Assembly (NCBI RefSeq): GCF_000003815.2
Contig: NC_049981.1
Coordinates: 3,486,666 to 3,550,665, forward strand
Length of the DNA: 64,000 nt
DNA from: Branchiostoma floridae
Lineage: Eukaryota; Chordata; Leptocardii; Amphioxiformes; Branchiostomatidae
Direction: 5' to 3'
The position numbers and the translations under genes were made by a program. Every line of letters begins with the position of its first letter. The stretch's first letter is position 1. This document shows, piece by piece, positions 59,301 to 63,840 of the stretch. The notes below the pieces were generated by a model that was not told where the DNA came from, searched no databases, and worked only from the letters and a program-made list of their open reading frames with translations.

Positions 59301-59971
59301 TCTACACTATTTCAAATGATCCAACGGCCACGAGTATCATCAATGTAAATAGTGAAGGAAGGCACAAAGCAAGATCTTCTGGAAAATCTGCATAGAAGGT
59401 ACCTTTTCTGGAACATAGCTGTTGCCGTATGTCGTCCAGCTGATCCCATCTGTACTGTACTGGAGTTTGTATGACTTCACATGGCTGGCCCCGTAACGGT
59501 GGTGGCTGGCCCCGTAACGGACCTGAATCATGGCTCCTGTGATGTGGCGCGTTTCCCCTAAATCCACCTAAAACAATACATTTCCAGCTGACATTCACTG
59601 CATTTGAAAATCAGGTCACGTTTTCATTGCAGCAAATTCATGAACAAGTACGAAACAGTCAAATTAGCATGACGAAGGAAGCTGTCGACAGTTAGCTCTT
59701 TTTATGTTGTGTTGTAAGAACCTTTAAGAACATGTGATTCACCGTCATGGTGTACGTATAGACAGAAATTTATAAAAGGGCAGCTTCTTGACCACAAATC
59801 TATGGGCATTATTGTCTACCTGCAACCATTCCCCGATGACATTTTGCGAGGGAAACCAGGCACCTCCACCGGCAACCGAGTTTAGCCGCCCGTTAGGTGC
59901 GTAACCCGAAGATGCAGTCATGGTGTAATCAGGTATGTCACTAGATCCTTTTCCAAGTAGATGTGGACAGG
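19347..59971 (-). CDS. Polycystin-1-like receptor with discoidin/FA/sushi/EGF ectodomain (whole gene)
   Basis: About 60 exons on the minus strand, described by domain below, run from a discoidin exon at 59971 to the stop at 19347-19349. Predicted length is about 3,900 residues. The C-terminal half (GAIN-like, GPS, TM1, PLAT, multi-pass polycystin domain, coiled coil) is that of polycystin-1 family proteins. These are cell-surface or ciliary receptors that self-cleave at the GPS and pair with polycystin-2 channels. The ectodomain lacks visible PKD, REJ, WSC or C-type lectin domains and instead has 11 discoidin (F5/8C) domains, two FA domains, two sushi domains and three EGF domains. Exon phases chain across the whole gene except at the GPS junction. 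That supports one gene rather than two, but no transcript links the 5' array to the 3' membrane part. The 5' end and signal peptide were not found. Confidence 0.75.
19622..19706. repeat. ~22-bp tandem repeat in the last intron
   Basis: Four imperfect copies of GGAATATTTCATGGCAAT-type sequence in the intron 19502-19840 of the polycystin-like gene. Confidence 0.7.
20477..21278 (-). CDS. Polycystin-like: PKD_channel membrane core (S1-S4 region)
   Basis: Exons are 21278-20797 and 20637-20477. The first begins [17 protein letters not shown], continues [20 protein letters not shown] (end of the extracellular polycystin domain), then hydrophobic helices with [20 protein letters not shown] and [18 protein letters not shown]. 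The second encodes [20 protein letters not shown]. The order and the aromatic/Asn-rich first helix match the PKD_channel family. Phases close exactly (AAA G|GG). Confidence 0.88.
21330..22263. mobile_element. Mariner-like non-autonomous element with ~170-bp inverted arms
   Basis: The left end TACGAGGGCGATTCAAAAAG and the right end (reverse complement TATGAGGGCGGTTCAAAAAT) are matching termini; the similarity continues for about 170 bp on each side. TA flanks and TACGAGGG-type termini are typical of Tc1/mariner elements. The ~600-bp centre carries no transposase frame. It lies in the intron between the exons ending 21278 and beginning 22668. Confidence 0.85.
22323..22524. mobile_element. MITE with ~45-bp inverted repeats
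   Basis: The left arm ATCAACTCTCATAATTTCAA and the right arm (reverse complement ATCAACTCTCATAATTCCAG) pair, as do the inner segments ending GCCACAT. It is about 200 bp and lies about 60 bp from the mariner-like element in the same intron. Confidence 0.8.
22668..24190 (-). CDS. Polycystin-like: TM helix and extracellular polycystin (TOP) domain
   Basis: Exons are 24190-23853, 23227-23053 and 22812-22668. The first has a basic stretch and then [20 protein letters not shown], a membrane helix, followed by [13 protein letters not shown]. The second begins [20 protein letters not shown], the hallmark start of the polycystin domain, with [11 protein letters not shown]. The third gives [20 protein letters not shown] and [15 protein letters not shown]. 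These segments match the polycystin (TOP) domain between S1 and S2 of PKD proteins. Phases 0, 1, 2 match their partners. Confidence 0.85.
23810..23850. repeat. (CCAA)n microsatellite at an exon donor
   Basis: About 35 bp of CCAACCAACCGACC repeats overlaps the intron side of the donor at 23843-23852. Confidence 0.7.
24439..25647 (-). CDS. Polycystin-like: transmembrane helices between PLAT and the polycystin domain
   Basis: Exons are 25647-25101 and 24589-24439. The first starts [20 protein letters not shown] and continues through hydrophobic segments including [20 protein letters not shown] and [16 protein letters not shown]. The second continues [18 protein letters not shown] and a basic loop ending SREYT. 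This corresponds to TM2-TM5 of the 11-pass polycystin-1 topology; the LLEPVQ phrase resembles the conserved LL-Q-P motif of the family. Confidence 0.85.
25878..26823 (-). CDS. Polycystin-like: PLAT (LH2) domain
   Basis: Exons are 26823-26563, 26384-26224 and 25967-25878. They encode [39 protein letters not shown], then [20 protein letters not shown] and [16 protein letters not shown], ending [11 protein letters not shown]. The tripartite pattern (V-TG-AGT at the start, WHD in the middle, F-C--WL at the end) is the PLAT/LH2 signature. The domain sits in the first cytosolic loop of polycystin-1 proteins, where it binds lipids and regulators. Phases 0, 2, 2 all match. Confidence 0.88.
27045..27777 (-). 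CDS. Polycystin-like: GPS motif and first transmembrane helix
   Basis: Exons are 27777-27605 and 27289-27045. The first ends [11 protein letters not shown], the Trp-Cys half of a GPS. The second starts about [16 protein letters not shown], the Cys-x-Cys half, followed by LALPNVNF-like sequence and the helix [14 protein letters not shown]. Between the two Cys clusters a spacing of 12 residues would be normal for a GPS. The final CDM replaces the usual CNHLT, so the cleavage motif (His-Leu-Thr/Ser) is altered and self-cleavage is doubtful. The first exon ends in phase 0, but the best acceptor for the second needs phase 1; an in-frame acceptor exists at GAATGAG|ACC and would shorten the motif. 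Confidence 0.7.
28021..28994 (-). CDS. Polycystin-like: GAIN-like region before the GPS
   Basis: Exons are 28994-28770 and 28579-28021. The first is helical ([20 protein letters not shown]) and then [18 protein letters not shown]. The second is beta-rich ([57 protein letters not shown]). A helical part followed by a beta part just before a GPS is the layout of a GAIN domain. Sequence identity is too low for certainty. Several NxS/T sites are present, as expected for an extracellular segment. Confidence 0.65.
29231..30185 (-). CDS. Polycystin-like: Pro/Thr-rich and coiled-coil linker exons
   Basis: Exons are 30185-30022, 29839-29752 and 29424-29231. The first encodes an acidic then Thr/Pro-rich stretch ([20 protein letters not shown]). 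The second encodes [20 protein letters not shown], helical. The third encodes Ser-rich then charged helical sequence ([17 protein letters not shown]). No known domain is recognised. Phases 1-0, 0-1, 1-0 chain without a break, which supports these short exons. Confidence 0.65.
29464..29505. other. 42-bp perfect DNA palindrome in intron
   Basis: ACTACGTCTGTATTATATAT is followed directly by its exact reverse complement (29465-29504), and one more base pair matches on each side. In the minus-strand transcript it lies about 40-80 nt upstream of the acceptor at 29425, in the usual branch-point zone. Confidence 0.9.
30270..30415. repeat. Fragment of a dispersed GGTTTTAAGTTCGCGG repeat
   Basis: GTGGTTTTAAGTTCGCGGTA appears with a diverged partner about 70 bp away (GTGGTTTTAAGTTTGCGGTA), and a related word in reverse orientation occurs at about 63,300-63,345. 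It is probably a piece of an interspersed element. It lies between the exons at 30185 and 30507. Confidence 0.5.
30507..30707 (-). CDS. Polycystin-like: Thr-rich mucin-like stalk
   Basis: A 201-bp phase 1-1 exon encodes about 67 residues, mostly Thr, with runs such as [15 protein letters not shown] and [14 protein letters not shown]. This is a classical O-glycosylated stalk. It separates the EGF domains from the GAIN-like region. Confidence 0.75.
31095..32143 (-). CDS. Polycystin-like: three calcium-binding EGF domains
   Basis: Three exons of exactly 123 bp (32143-32021, 31540-31418, 31217-31095), all phase 1-1, each encode one EGF repeat: [19 protein letters not shown]..., [20 protein letters not shown]... 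and [20 protein letters not shown].... Each has six Cys and a leading D-x-(N/D)-E-C. The spacing and the aromatic residue (GSYKCSC, GHYSCAC, GSYNCSC) fit cbEGF domains. One exon per domain with identical length suggests tandem duplication. Confidence 0.9.
32240..33680 (-). mobile_element. 5'-truncated non-LTR retrotransposon (LINE), C-terminal RT fragment
   Basis: A single open frame of about 400 codons on the minus strand (stop at 32364-32366) begins with [20 protein letters not shown], the conserved segment after the YADD box of LINE reverse transcriptases. It then has SLYGSEIWG and a C-terminal zinc-finger-like part ([20 protein letters not shown]). Downstream the 3' end has AATAAAGGTCTTCATTCATT near 32,245. 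The open frame without stops suggests a recent insertion. It lies in the intron between the sushi exon (34302) and the first EGF exon (32143), in the same orientation as the host gene. Confidence 0.85.
34302..34496 (-). CDS. Polycystin-like: second sushi (CCP) domain
   Basis: One 195-bp phase 1-1 exon encodes [40 protein letters not shown], and [21 protein letters not shown]. It has the C-terminal Trp-x-x-Pro-x-x-x-Cys and the cysteine pattern of sushi/CCP modules, plus an extra Cys pair. It is nearly identical to the exon at 51521-51715. Confidence 0.88.
34984..35526 (-). CDS. Polycystin-like: second FA (farnesoic acid O-methyltransferase-like) domain
   Basis: Exons are 35526-35266 (261 bp) and 35175-34984 (192 bp), joined in phase 1. 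They encode [37 protein letters not shown], then [20 protein letters not shown] and [11 protein letters not shown]. The beta-rich pattern (FEVKA-like strand, YRVELR, RFWICW, VGRAG) fits the FA/Methyltransf_FA domain (PF12248). This family is named after crustacean proteins, but here it is an extracellular module, probably a binding domain rather than an enzyme. Confidence 0.75.
35890..36968 (-). CDS. Polycystin-like: discoidin domain 11
   Basis: Exons A 36968-36796, B 36410-36264, C 36028-35890. A gives [20 protein letters not shown] with GEWLQ. B gives [20 protein letters not shown] and [11 protein letters not shown] gives [20 protein letters not shown] and ends EIAGCN. These are the LGMESG-I, QVDLG, WVTSYKL and R-VR-LP-W...RVE--GC signatures of F5/8 type C domains. 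The fold binds phospholipids, collagen or glycans in other proteins. It is the last copy before the second FA domain. Confidence 0.88.
37377..39228 (-). CDS. Polycystin-like: discoidin domain 10
   Basis: Exons A 39228-39047, B 37878-37729, C 37518-37377, with the same phase pattern (1-0, 0-0, 0-1). A begins [21 protein letters not shown] starts [20 protein letters not shown], with [11 protein letters not shown] encodes the [15 protein letters not shown] segment and closes with VGCNT. The introns hold a tRNA-derived SINE at about 38,212-38,457. Confidence 0.85.
38212..38457 (-). repeat. tRNA-derived SINE with (AAAC)n tail
   Basis: On the minus strand an A-box-like TGGCGCAATCGG (38,455-38,444) is followed by a B-box GGATTCGAATCC (about 38,402-38,413), an unrelated body, and an (AAAC)n tail at 38,212-38,230. 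This is the full structure of a tRNA SINE. It lies between exons A and B of discoidin domain 10. Confidence 0.75.
39656..41992 (-). CDS. Polycystin-like: discoidin domain 9
   Basis: Exons A 41992-41805, B 40330-40181, C 39797-39656. A encodes [20 protein letters not shown] and [17 protein letters not shown] and C carry the same VDLG, WVTSYKL and [20 protein letters not shown] signatures. The intron between A and B contains a plus-strand LINE fragment (about 40,741-41,312). Confidence 0.85.
40741..41312 (+). mobile_element. CR1/L2-like LINE 3' fragment, antisense to host gene
   Basis: The plus strand encodes [20 protein letters not shown], then [19 protein letters not shown] and [10 protein letters not shown], up to a stop at about 41,068-41,070. 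This is the conserved C-terminal tail of CR1/L2-type reverse transcriptases (IQRRA-RIILG, L-L-TLE-RR). It is followed by AT-rich 3' sequence with an AATAAA near 41,290. The exact clade is uncertain. Confidence 0.8.
42433..43550 (-). CDS. Polycystin-like: discoidin domain 8
   Basis: Exons A 43550-43375, B 42969-42820, C 42574-42433. A encodes [20 protein letters not shown] and [18 protein letters not shown] encodes [20 protein letters not shown] with [20 protein letters not shown] follows the [16 protein letters not shown] pattern. Phases match neighbours. Confidence 0.85.
43958..45300 (-). CDS. Polycystin-like: discoidin domain 7
   Basis: Exons A 45300-45098, B 44613-44464, C 44099-43958. 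A is the longest of the A exons (203 bp), with an inserted [20 protein letters not shown] loop. B encodes [20 protein letters not shown] and [11 protein letters not shown] carries [20 protein letters not shown]. The intron between B and C holds a decayed retroelement tail (about 44,255-44,370). Confidence 0.85.
44250..44370. repeat. Retroelement 3' remnant
   Basis: The stretch AGCTGAAGAAGAGTGATGG followed by CACTCGAAACGTCCGGAAGT and a conserved-looking tail is of the kind found at the 3' ends of Penelope-like and related elements. Assignment rests on pattern memory alone. Confidence 0.4.
46156..47481 (-). CDS. Polycystin-like: discoidin domain 6
   Basis: Exons A 47481-47288, B 46617-46465, C 46300-46156. 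A encodes [20 protein letters not shown] and [18 protein letters not shown] has [20 protein letters not shown] and [11 protein letters not shown] has [14 protein letters not shown] sequence and ends VGCNTS. A SINE (about 47,060-47,195) lies between A and B. Confidence 0.85.
47050..47195 (-). repeat. tRNA-derived SINE fragment
   Basis: On the minus strand, TGGCGTAGCTGGTGGA (about 47,182-47,167) resembles an A box and GGTCCCGAGTTCGATACTCG (about 47,147-47,128) a B box. It does not fold into a complete tRNA (no good acceptor stem), so it is read as a SINE. A weaker, less certain tRNA-like patch lies near 46,080-46,130. Confidence 0.6.
47835..48938 (-). CDS. Polycystin-like: discoidin domain 5
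   Basis: Exons A 48938-48745, B 48336-48184, C 47976-47835. A encodes [20 protein letters not shown] and [17 protein letters not shown]; it is very similar to domain 6, so the two probably arose by recent duplication. B and C are as in the other copies. Phases match. Confidence 0.85.
49462..50569 (-). CDS. Polycystin-like: discoidin domain 4
   Basis: Exons A 50569-50394, B 50026-49877, C 49603-49462. A starts directly at [20 protein letters not shown] and encodes a divergent loop ([16 protein letters not shown]) with two extra Cys. B encodes [20 protein letters not shown], and [21 protein letters not shown]. It follows the first sushi domain in phase 1. A (GGTGA)n simple repeat lies at about 49,690-49,718 between B and C. 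Confidence 0.85.
50570..51520. other. Intron between discoidin 4 and sushi 1
   Basis: AT-rich sequence of about 950 bp without clear repeats or coding signal. Confidence 0.6.
51521..51715 (-). CDS. Polycystin-like: first sushi (CCP) domain
   Basis: One 195-bp phase 1-1 exon with [39 protein letters not shown] and [15 protein letters not shown]. It is nearly identical to the sushi exon at 34302-34496, showing that the FA-sushi block has been duplicated. It joins the FA domain upstream and discoidin 4 downstream in phase 1. Confidence 0.88.
51833..52378 (-). CDS. Polycystin-like: first FA (Methyltransf_FA-like) domain
   Basis: Exons are 52378-52118 (261 bp) and 52027-51833 (195 bp). They encode [40 protein letters not shown] and [20 protein letters not shown]. 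It is almost the same as the copy at 34984-35526. The acceptor is CCCAG|CA at 52378; the base pair at the homologous inner TTCAG of copy two is TTCAA here, which confirms the outer acceptor for both. Confidence 0.78.
52866..55581 (-). CDS. Polycystin-like: discoidin domain 3
   Basis: Exons A 55581-55409, B 54459-54313, C 53001-52866. A encodes [20 protein letters not shown] and [16 protein letters not shown] encodes [20 protein letters not shown] with [11 protein letters not shown] encodes [20 protein letters not shown] and ends VEIIGC. It is the last discoidin copy before the first FA domain. A dead second copy of exon C lies in the B-C intron at about 53,228-53,310. Confidence 0.82.
53228..53310 (-). 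pseudogene. Broken duplicate of a discoidin C exon
   Basis: Plus-strand AGCGGGCATCAAATGGGTTG through CGTTGGCTGGAAATACCTAG is a diverged copy of the start of discoidin exon C, including an acceptor (TTCTAG|GTATTTCC). Relative to the intact exon at 52866-53001 it has a single-base frame change and reaches a stop within about 12 codons; the conserved C-terminal half is missing. It is best read as a dead exon. Confidence 0.75.
54460..55408. other. Intron between exons A and B of discoidin 3
   Basis: About 950 bp with no recognised gene or repeat. A retroelement-like phrase (CCGAAACATCGTGCTGTAAC) lies at about 54,721-54,740. Confidence 0.5.
55793..56794 (-). CDS. Polycystin-like: discoidin domain 2
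   Basis: Exons A 56794-56628, B 56256-56110, C 55925-55793. A encodes [20 protein letters not shown] and [17 protein letters not shown] encodes [20 protein letters not shown] with [11 protein letters not shown] encodes [20 protein letters not shown] and GCNT. The SDPL start resembles domain 4. The intron upstream (to 59092) contains a LINE fragment. Confidence 0.82.
57150..58100 (-). mobile_element. Defective non-LTR retrotransposon RT fragment
   Basis: The minus strand encodes [20 protein letters not shown] at about 58,044-57,985, the conserved RT motif (G-PQGD-L-PVLF), then [14 protein letters not shown], where Asp is replaced by Gly in the usual YADD catalytic box. The rest is the RT thumb and C-terminal tail ([15 protein letters not shown], [15 protein letters not shown]). 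It is 5'-truncated and catalytically dead. It lies in the intron between discoidin 1 and 2, sense to the host gene. Confidence 0.85.
58380..58890 (+). repeat. Tandem pair of RTE-like 3' tail sequences
   Basis: Two related blocks start AGGTACC(C/T) at about 58,391 and 58,677, each with GGGGG(C)T-type sequence; the second ends CCAGCCGTTCTTGAGTTATC and ACAGACACACGCTACTGAAA. This kind of tail is common in RTE-like LINEs and derived SINEs. Confidence 0.55.
59092..59971 (-). CDS. Polycystin-like: discoidin domain 1 (most 5' exons found)
   Basis: Exons A 59971-59820, B 59567-59403, C 59212-59092. A encodes [20 protein letters not shown] and [14 protein letters not shown] is the longest B exon (165 bp) because GRYGASHHR is tandemly repeated; it lacks the usual WVTSYKL and reads [21 protein letters not shown] is the shortest (121 bp). 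It is the most divergent of the 11 copies and begins in phase 1, so at least one upstream exon must exist. Confidence 0.78.
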
Positions 59972-60273
59972 CTGGAGAAACAACGGGTGAGAGATGATTC
60001 AGAAATAGACACAACCATTGAGAGAGTGCGATATGTCACTATCAAGGAAAAGGAATGGTATCATGACAGTGGGCGATACTGCTGTTTTATAATTGTGATA
60101 TTTTATTGCTTTTTTAAAATATGTCAAACATTTTCTTGTACTTAAGAGCGAATGTCTGTAAGGGTCAAACAATGGTGGCACCCGTCAAAAAATAGATTTG
60201 GCTGCTTTTTTGCACAGTGATAGTACTTGGTACACAACTTCTCAAAATAGCTTTCTTTTTCTCAGAACCCCTC

Positions 60274-60287
60274 GTTGCCATGGCAAC
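60274..60287. promoter_or_regulatory. Perfect palindromic X-box-like site (GTTGCCATGGCAAC)
   Basis: The 14-bp perfect palindrome matches the RFX X-box consensus. It lies about 300 bp upstream (in gene sense) of the most 5' exon found. RFX factors drive ciliary genes in animals, and polycystins are often ciliary, but similar words are frequent in local repeats here. Functional status is unknown. Confidence 0.35.
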
Positions 60288-60529
60288 AGGCCAAAGAAGT
60301 TTGGGGCCATTTTGCCGGATTAGGGCATGTCAAAAACATGAAAATTTGCCAACTTGAGGGCACTATCACTGAACAATGCTTTAACTAAACAACAAAGGCA
60401 GAATATGCTGATCAGAGCAATGCCTAAACTTGTATGAAATAGCATGTATTGTAAAGTTAATCCCCTGTAAATTCTAAGGCCCTCGGCAGCCTGAATACAA
60501 TACACTGTTTTCAGGTTGTAAAGAATCTG

Positions 60530-61215
60530 AAATTTCGCCCAACTTCAAAGCACTGAAAGTCCATAAGTATAAAATATTTTCGCATGCAATTTACTACAAA
60601 TAATAACCTACTATATGGCTATTAGATGAATGCTAGCAAAGTTTGGGTTCTTGTTTTGTTGCTACGCAATCGTCCGTCGAAGTGGTTCAAATTTCATGAT
60701 TTTGACAATATGTCATTTTTGTGCTCTCTTTAAAGTTTTAAACAATCATAAGTCCCATACCAAAGTTTCTCTGCAATTAAAATTCACATGGATTATAAAC
60801 CAATGTATTGTCTATCAAATGTATGTTTGTAAAGTTCAGGTTCTTGTTTCGTTGCTACGTAAGTGTCCCTTAAAGTGGGTCAATTTTCATGATTTTGATA
60901 AAATTCCTTATTTTGCATCATCTTCGAACAATCATAACTCACAAGCCAAAATTGTAATGTAACTAGAATTTACCTGAAATGTAAACCAAGATATTGTTTC
61001 TCAAGGTCATGCTTGTAAAGTTGGGTTCTTGTTTTGTTGCTAAGCAATTGTCCGTTAAAGTGGGTCAATTTTCATGATTTTGATGATATATCTTTTTGTG
61101 CTCTCTTTGAACTGCCATAAGTTGCAAAGTAAATTTGTTCTGAAATTGAAATTGACAAGGAATACAAACGAATATATTGTCTATCAAATGCATGTTTGGA
61201 CAGTTAGAGTTCGGG
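60530..61215 (+). repeat. ~190-bp tandem repeat, about 3.5 copies
   Basis: GGGTTCTTGTTTTGTTGCTA...GTCCGT...AAAGTGGGTCAATTTTCATG recurs near 60,645, 60,837 and 61,022, with a decayed copy near 61,205. Spacing is about 185-195 bp. No coding signal. Confidence 0.75.
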
Positions 61216-61502
61216 TATTCTAACAATGAATGTACATGTCCCTGAAAGTAGGTCGTATTCTACTGACTTTTCCACAAATCATGTTCTTGACAACAGTGAT
61301 ACACAGTCTTTGTTTTTAAAGAACCGATGTAGCAATGTGCTATCACCATGAAAAAAGCAACATTTGCACGAATTATATTCTACACAAAGTCATATTTATG
61401 TTTGATGTCAGATTAATCCATTCTGAACTTTTAAACACTTTGCTAGTTTTAAAGCTAAGCATTACGTATGACTACAGTCTTAAACATGTTTGCATCCCCA
61501 CA

Positions 61503-63636
61503 ATAGATCGTTTTCACAATGACGTCACAGTCGCGTTCGAACGTTCGAACGGCCATGTTGGATGATAAGCGGCTCGATCTCCACACGGCAGTGTGTGGCA
61601 CGTGCGTGGTGGACCCGTACGTGGAAAGAAGCCTTTTTTATTCAGAAACGGAGTGGATGTTTGCCGTGCTAACTGCGAGTTCCATAAACACAGGATACGG
61701 CCTACTCGCCGTTTCTATTCAACAACATTACCGTCCGTCCTCTTTTCAATAGCTTGATTAAACCACTCTCCTACCAGCCCACCAACAGTAGCCCTGCCGC
61801 GGAGTTTGTGCATGCTTTTTTTTTTATTTTTTGGGAGAAAGTTGGTTTCTGGTACAGGGTATGTCATGGACGTATACCATGTTACACGAAAATGTCAGCA
61901 AGCTTGTTCTATTTCTTCTTCATAAAACACAGCACGCCGCGTCCCGAGCTGTGAATGATATTTTCCCCAGTACTGCACCCGATGTTCTGTCGATAATCGA
62001 GCGAGGATTAAAAATTTTTTGGCTTGTTCACGAGGAACGAAATTCGAACTTTTTTTTACCCACGATTGTGTAGCTGGTAGAACAAAACAAAAATTTCTTC
62101 AGTCGCAAACTTTACCTTAGGCAAGACAAAACATATGCGGAACTTACACGTGTTAACGGGCACAATACACCCCTCACGCACATCTCAATCGTTGTGTCAG
62201 TTTTACGCTCAGCACGGCCCAGTACGCTTAAATAAAAGTATGAGATGAGGTGTGTATTGTGCATACGACTGGTATGATCATATGAAGAAAAATTTCAATA
62301 CGGACCTACGGACTGCACCTGAAGGATGCGGTGACACATGCGTATACATTTAAGTCCGTATGAGGTTCGTATGAAATTCTTAGCCCCCACCGTGCTCCAC
62401 AGGTCGCTGGGAAAATAGAATTGGACAAATATATACAGAAAACATGCCAGAGGAGTTAGCTAGGTCGCAGGCCATACTCCCTCGGCCAACTTACTTCTCT
62501 AGCATGTTATCTGAGTGTCTATATTTGTTTAATTTCTGCCTTTTTCCCAGTGAGATATGTGAAGCCTGATAGAGACAAATATTCCATAGGGACCTCATAC
62601 GAACTTTGATAAAGATTCTTTATTGAGACACGACAAAAGTACAGAGACTTTCGTAAGGTTCTACATGTATAACAGATATACGCACGTGTGACGGCACCCT
62701 TACACAAAACTTTGACAGCCCCTTCCGTATCTCGCACGATTTTAGTATTGAATCGACAAAGTGTGGCGTGTCTTCCAGCGAGCTTTGCGCTTGTGGCGAG
62801 GGAAGTTTCTACAAGTCTGGTCGAGTTCTGTCACCTCCATGCCGCGACGGGCACTAAACGCAATTTGGCATCTGACTAAACATGTGCTAAGTATTCTCAG
62901 AGTTTGAATTTTCAGTATTAAGTGCAACGTTACAGTCTGCGACAATAACGTCAGCGCTAGCAGCCCTGATTCGTATGTTTCACGTTAGTTGATCAACTGA
63001 ATTGTAATTTTGAAAACAGACCTTTCTCATACACATGTTGACAAAGCCAAAATACGGAAAAAAGACGCGCGCACGAACTTATCTAATACCACTATCCCGC
63101 TGGCCCCCACTATCCGCTTGCCTCACGGAGTCAGGGTCGGGGAAGCGCTAAATCTTGCCCCTTGTTAGGCAAATGAATATTGAGGGCCAGCTCGTGCACG
63201 CATGCGGTGGGGATTGGTAGCTAGTCCTCTGCACGCCGCCTGTCAGTGAAAGGATATCACCCAGGGTAGCGGGCCAGGTGCAGTGAATGATCGCGGTTGT
63301 TGCGAGGCCGCTTCACCGCGAACTCTAAACCACCGCGAACACTCTATTTCCCGCTACCGCAAAAGTAAATCCTCGCGATCGGCACCAGCATTAGATCGTT
63401 GAAAAAAGTGTCATTTTTAGAAGTATATAGATCAAGACGTATTATTGCAACTTTGTCCTGATATCTAACCTTGGCTACATCACTTAATGATTCACAGAAT
63501 GGAGACAAAACAGCACACTTTAACCCGCAAGTAACTTTGCTGGTGCCGTTCTGTGTTCTAGTCATCCAGGTTATCATCCAACATGGCGCCCACGCGTGAT
63601 CGAACGGTTTTCGAACGTTCTGTGAAAACGATCTAT
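61503..63636. mobile_element. ~2.1-kb element with ~66-bp terminal inverted repeats
   Basis: The left end ATAGATCGTTTTCACA and the right end (reverse complement) ATAGATCGTTTTCACA match exactly. About 50 bp inside, both arms share GCCATGTTGGATGATAA, with TTCGAACG-type palindromes between. No transposase frame is evident inside. The class is unresolved, and no clear target duplication was found. Confidence 0.7.
62339..62609. mobile_element. MITE copy B (relative of the copy at 8,190)
   Basis: Shares TTTAAGTCCGTATG, the CTCCA(C/T)AGGTC(G/C)CT(A/G)GGAAAATAG block, the GAAGCCTG(A/G)TAGAG block and ACCTCATACGAA with the copy at 8,190-8,527, in the same order. The outer ends are less clear. It is nested inside the 61.5-63.6 kb element. 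Confidence 0.65.
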
Positions 63637-63840
63637 ATGACGACTTATTTCTACATTGGAACAAATGTCATAAATCTCTGTGCATCTTTCTTTCACAGCA
63701 ATGTGAAAAACATGTGTGTTTTCAACTTCTGCAAATCGCAAGCTTATATGTGTCTCCCAAAAAGGAAGACGTAGATAAACGTCATTCGTTGCTTCATTTT
63801 TATCTTTACTGTTGATAGATTCGAACAAAGTTAGGTCTAG

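Noticed and set aside
60320..60505. Hydrophobic minus-strand frame as the missing signal-peptide exon
   Set aside because: Its start is not in a good context, no phase-1 donor fits to reach the 59971 acceptor, and the sequence looks like AT-rich non-coding DNA.
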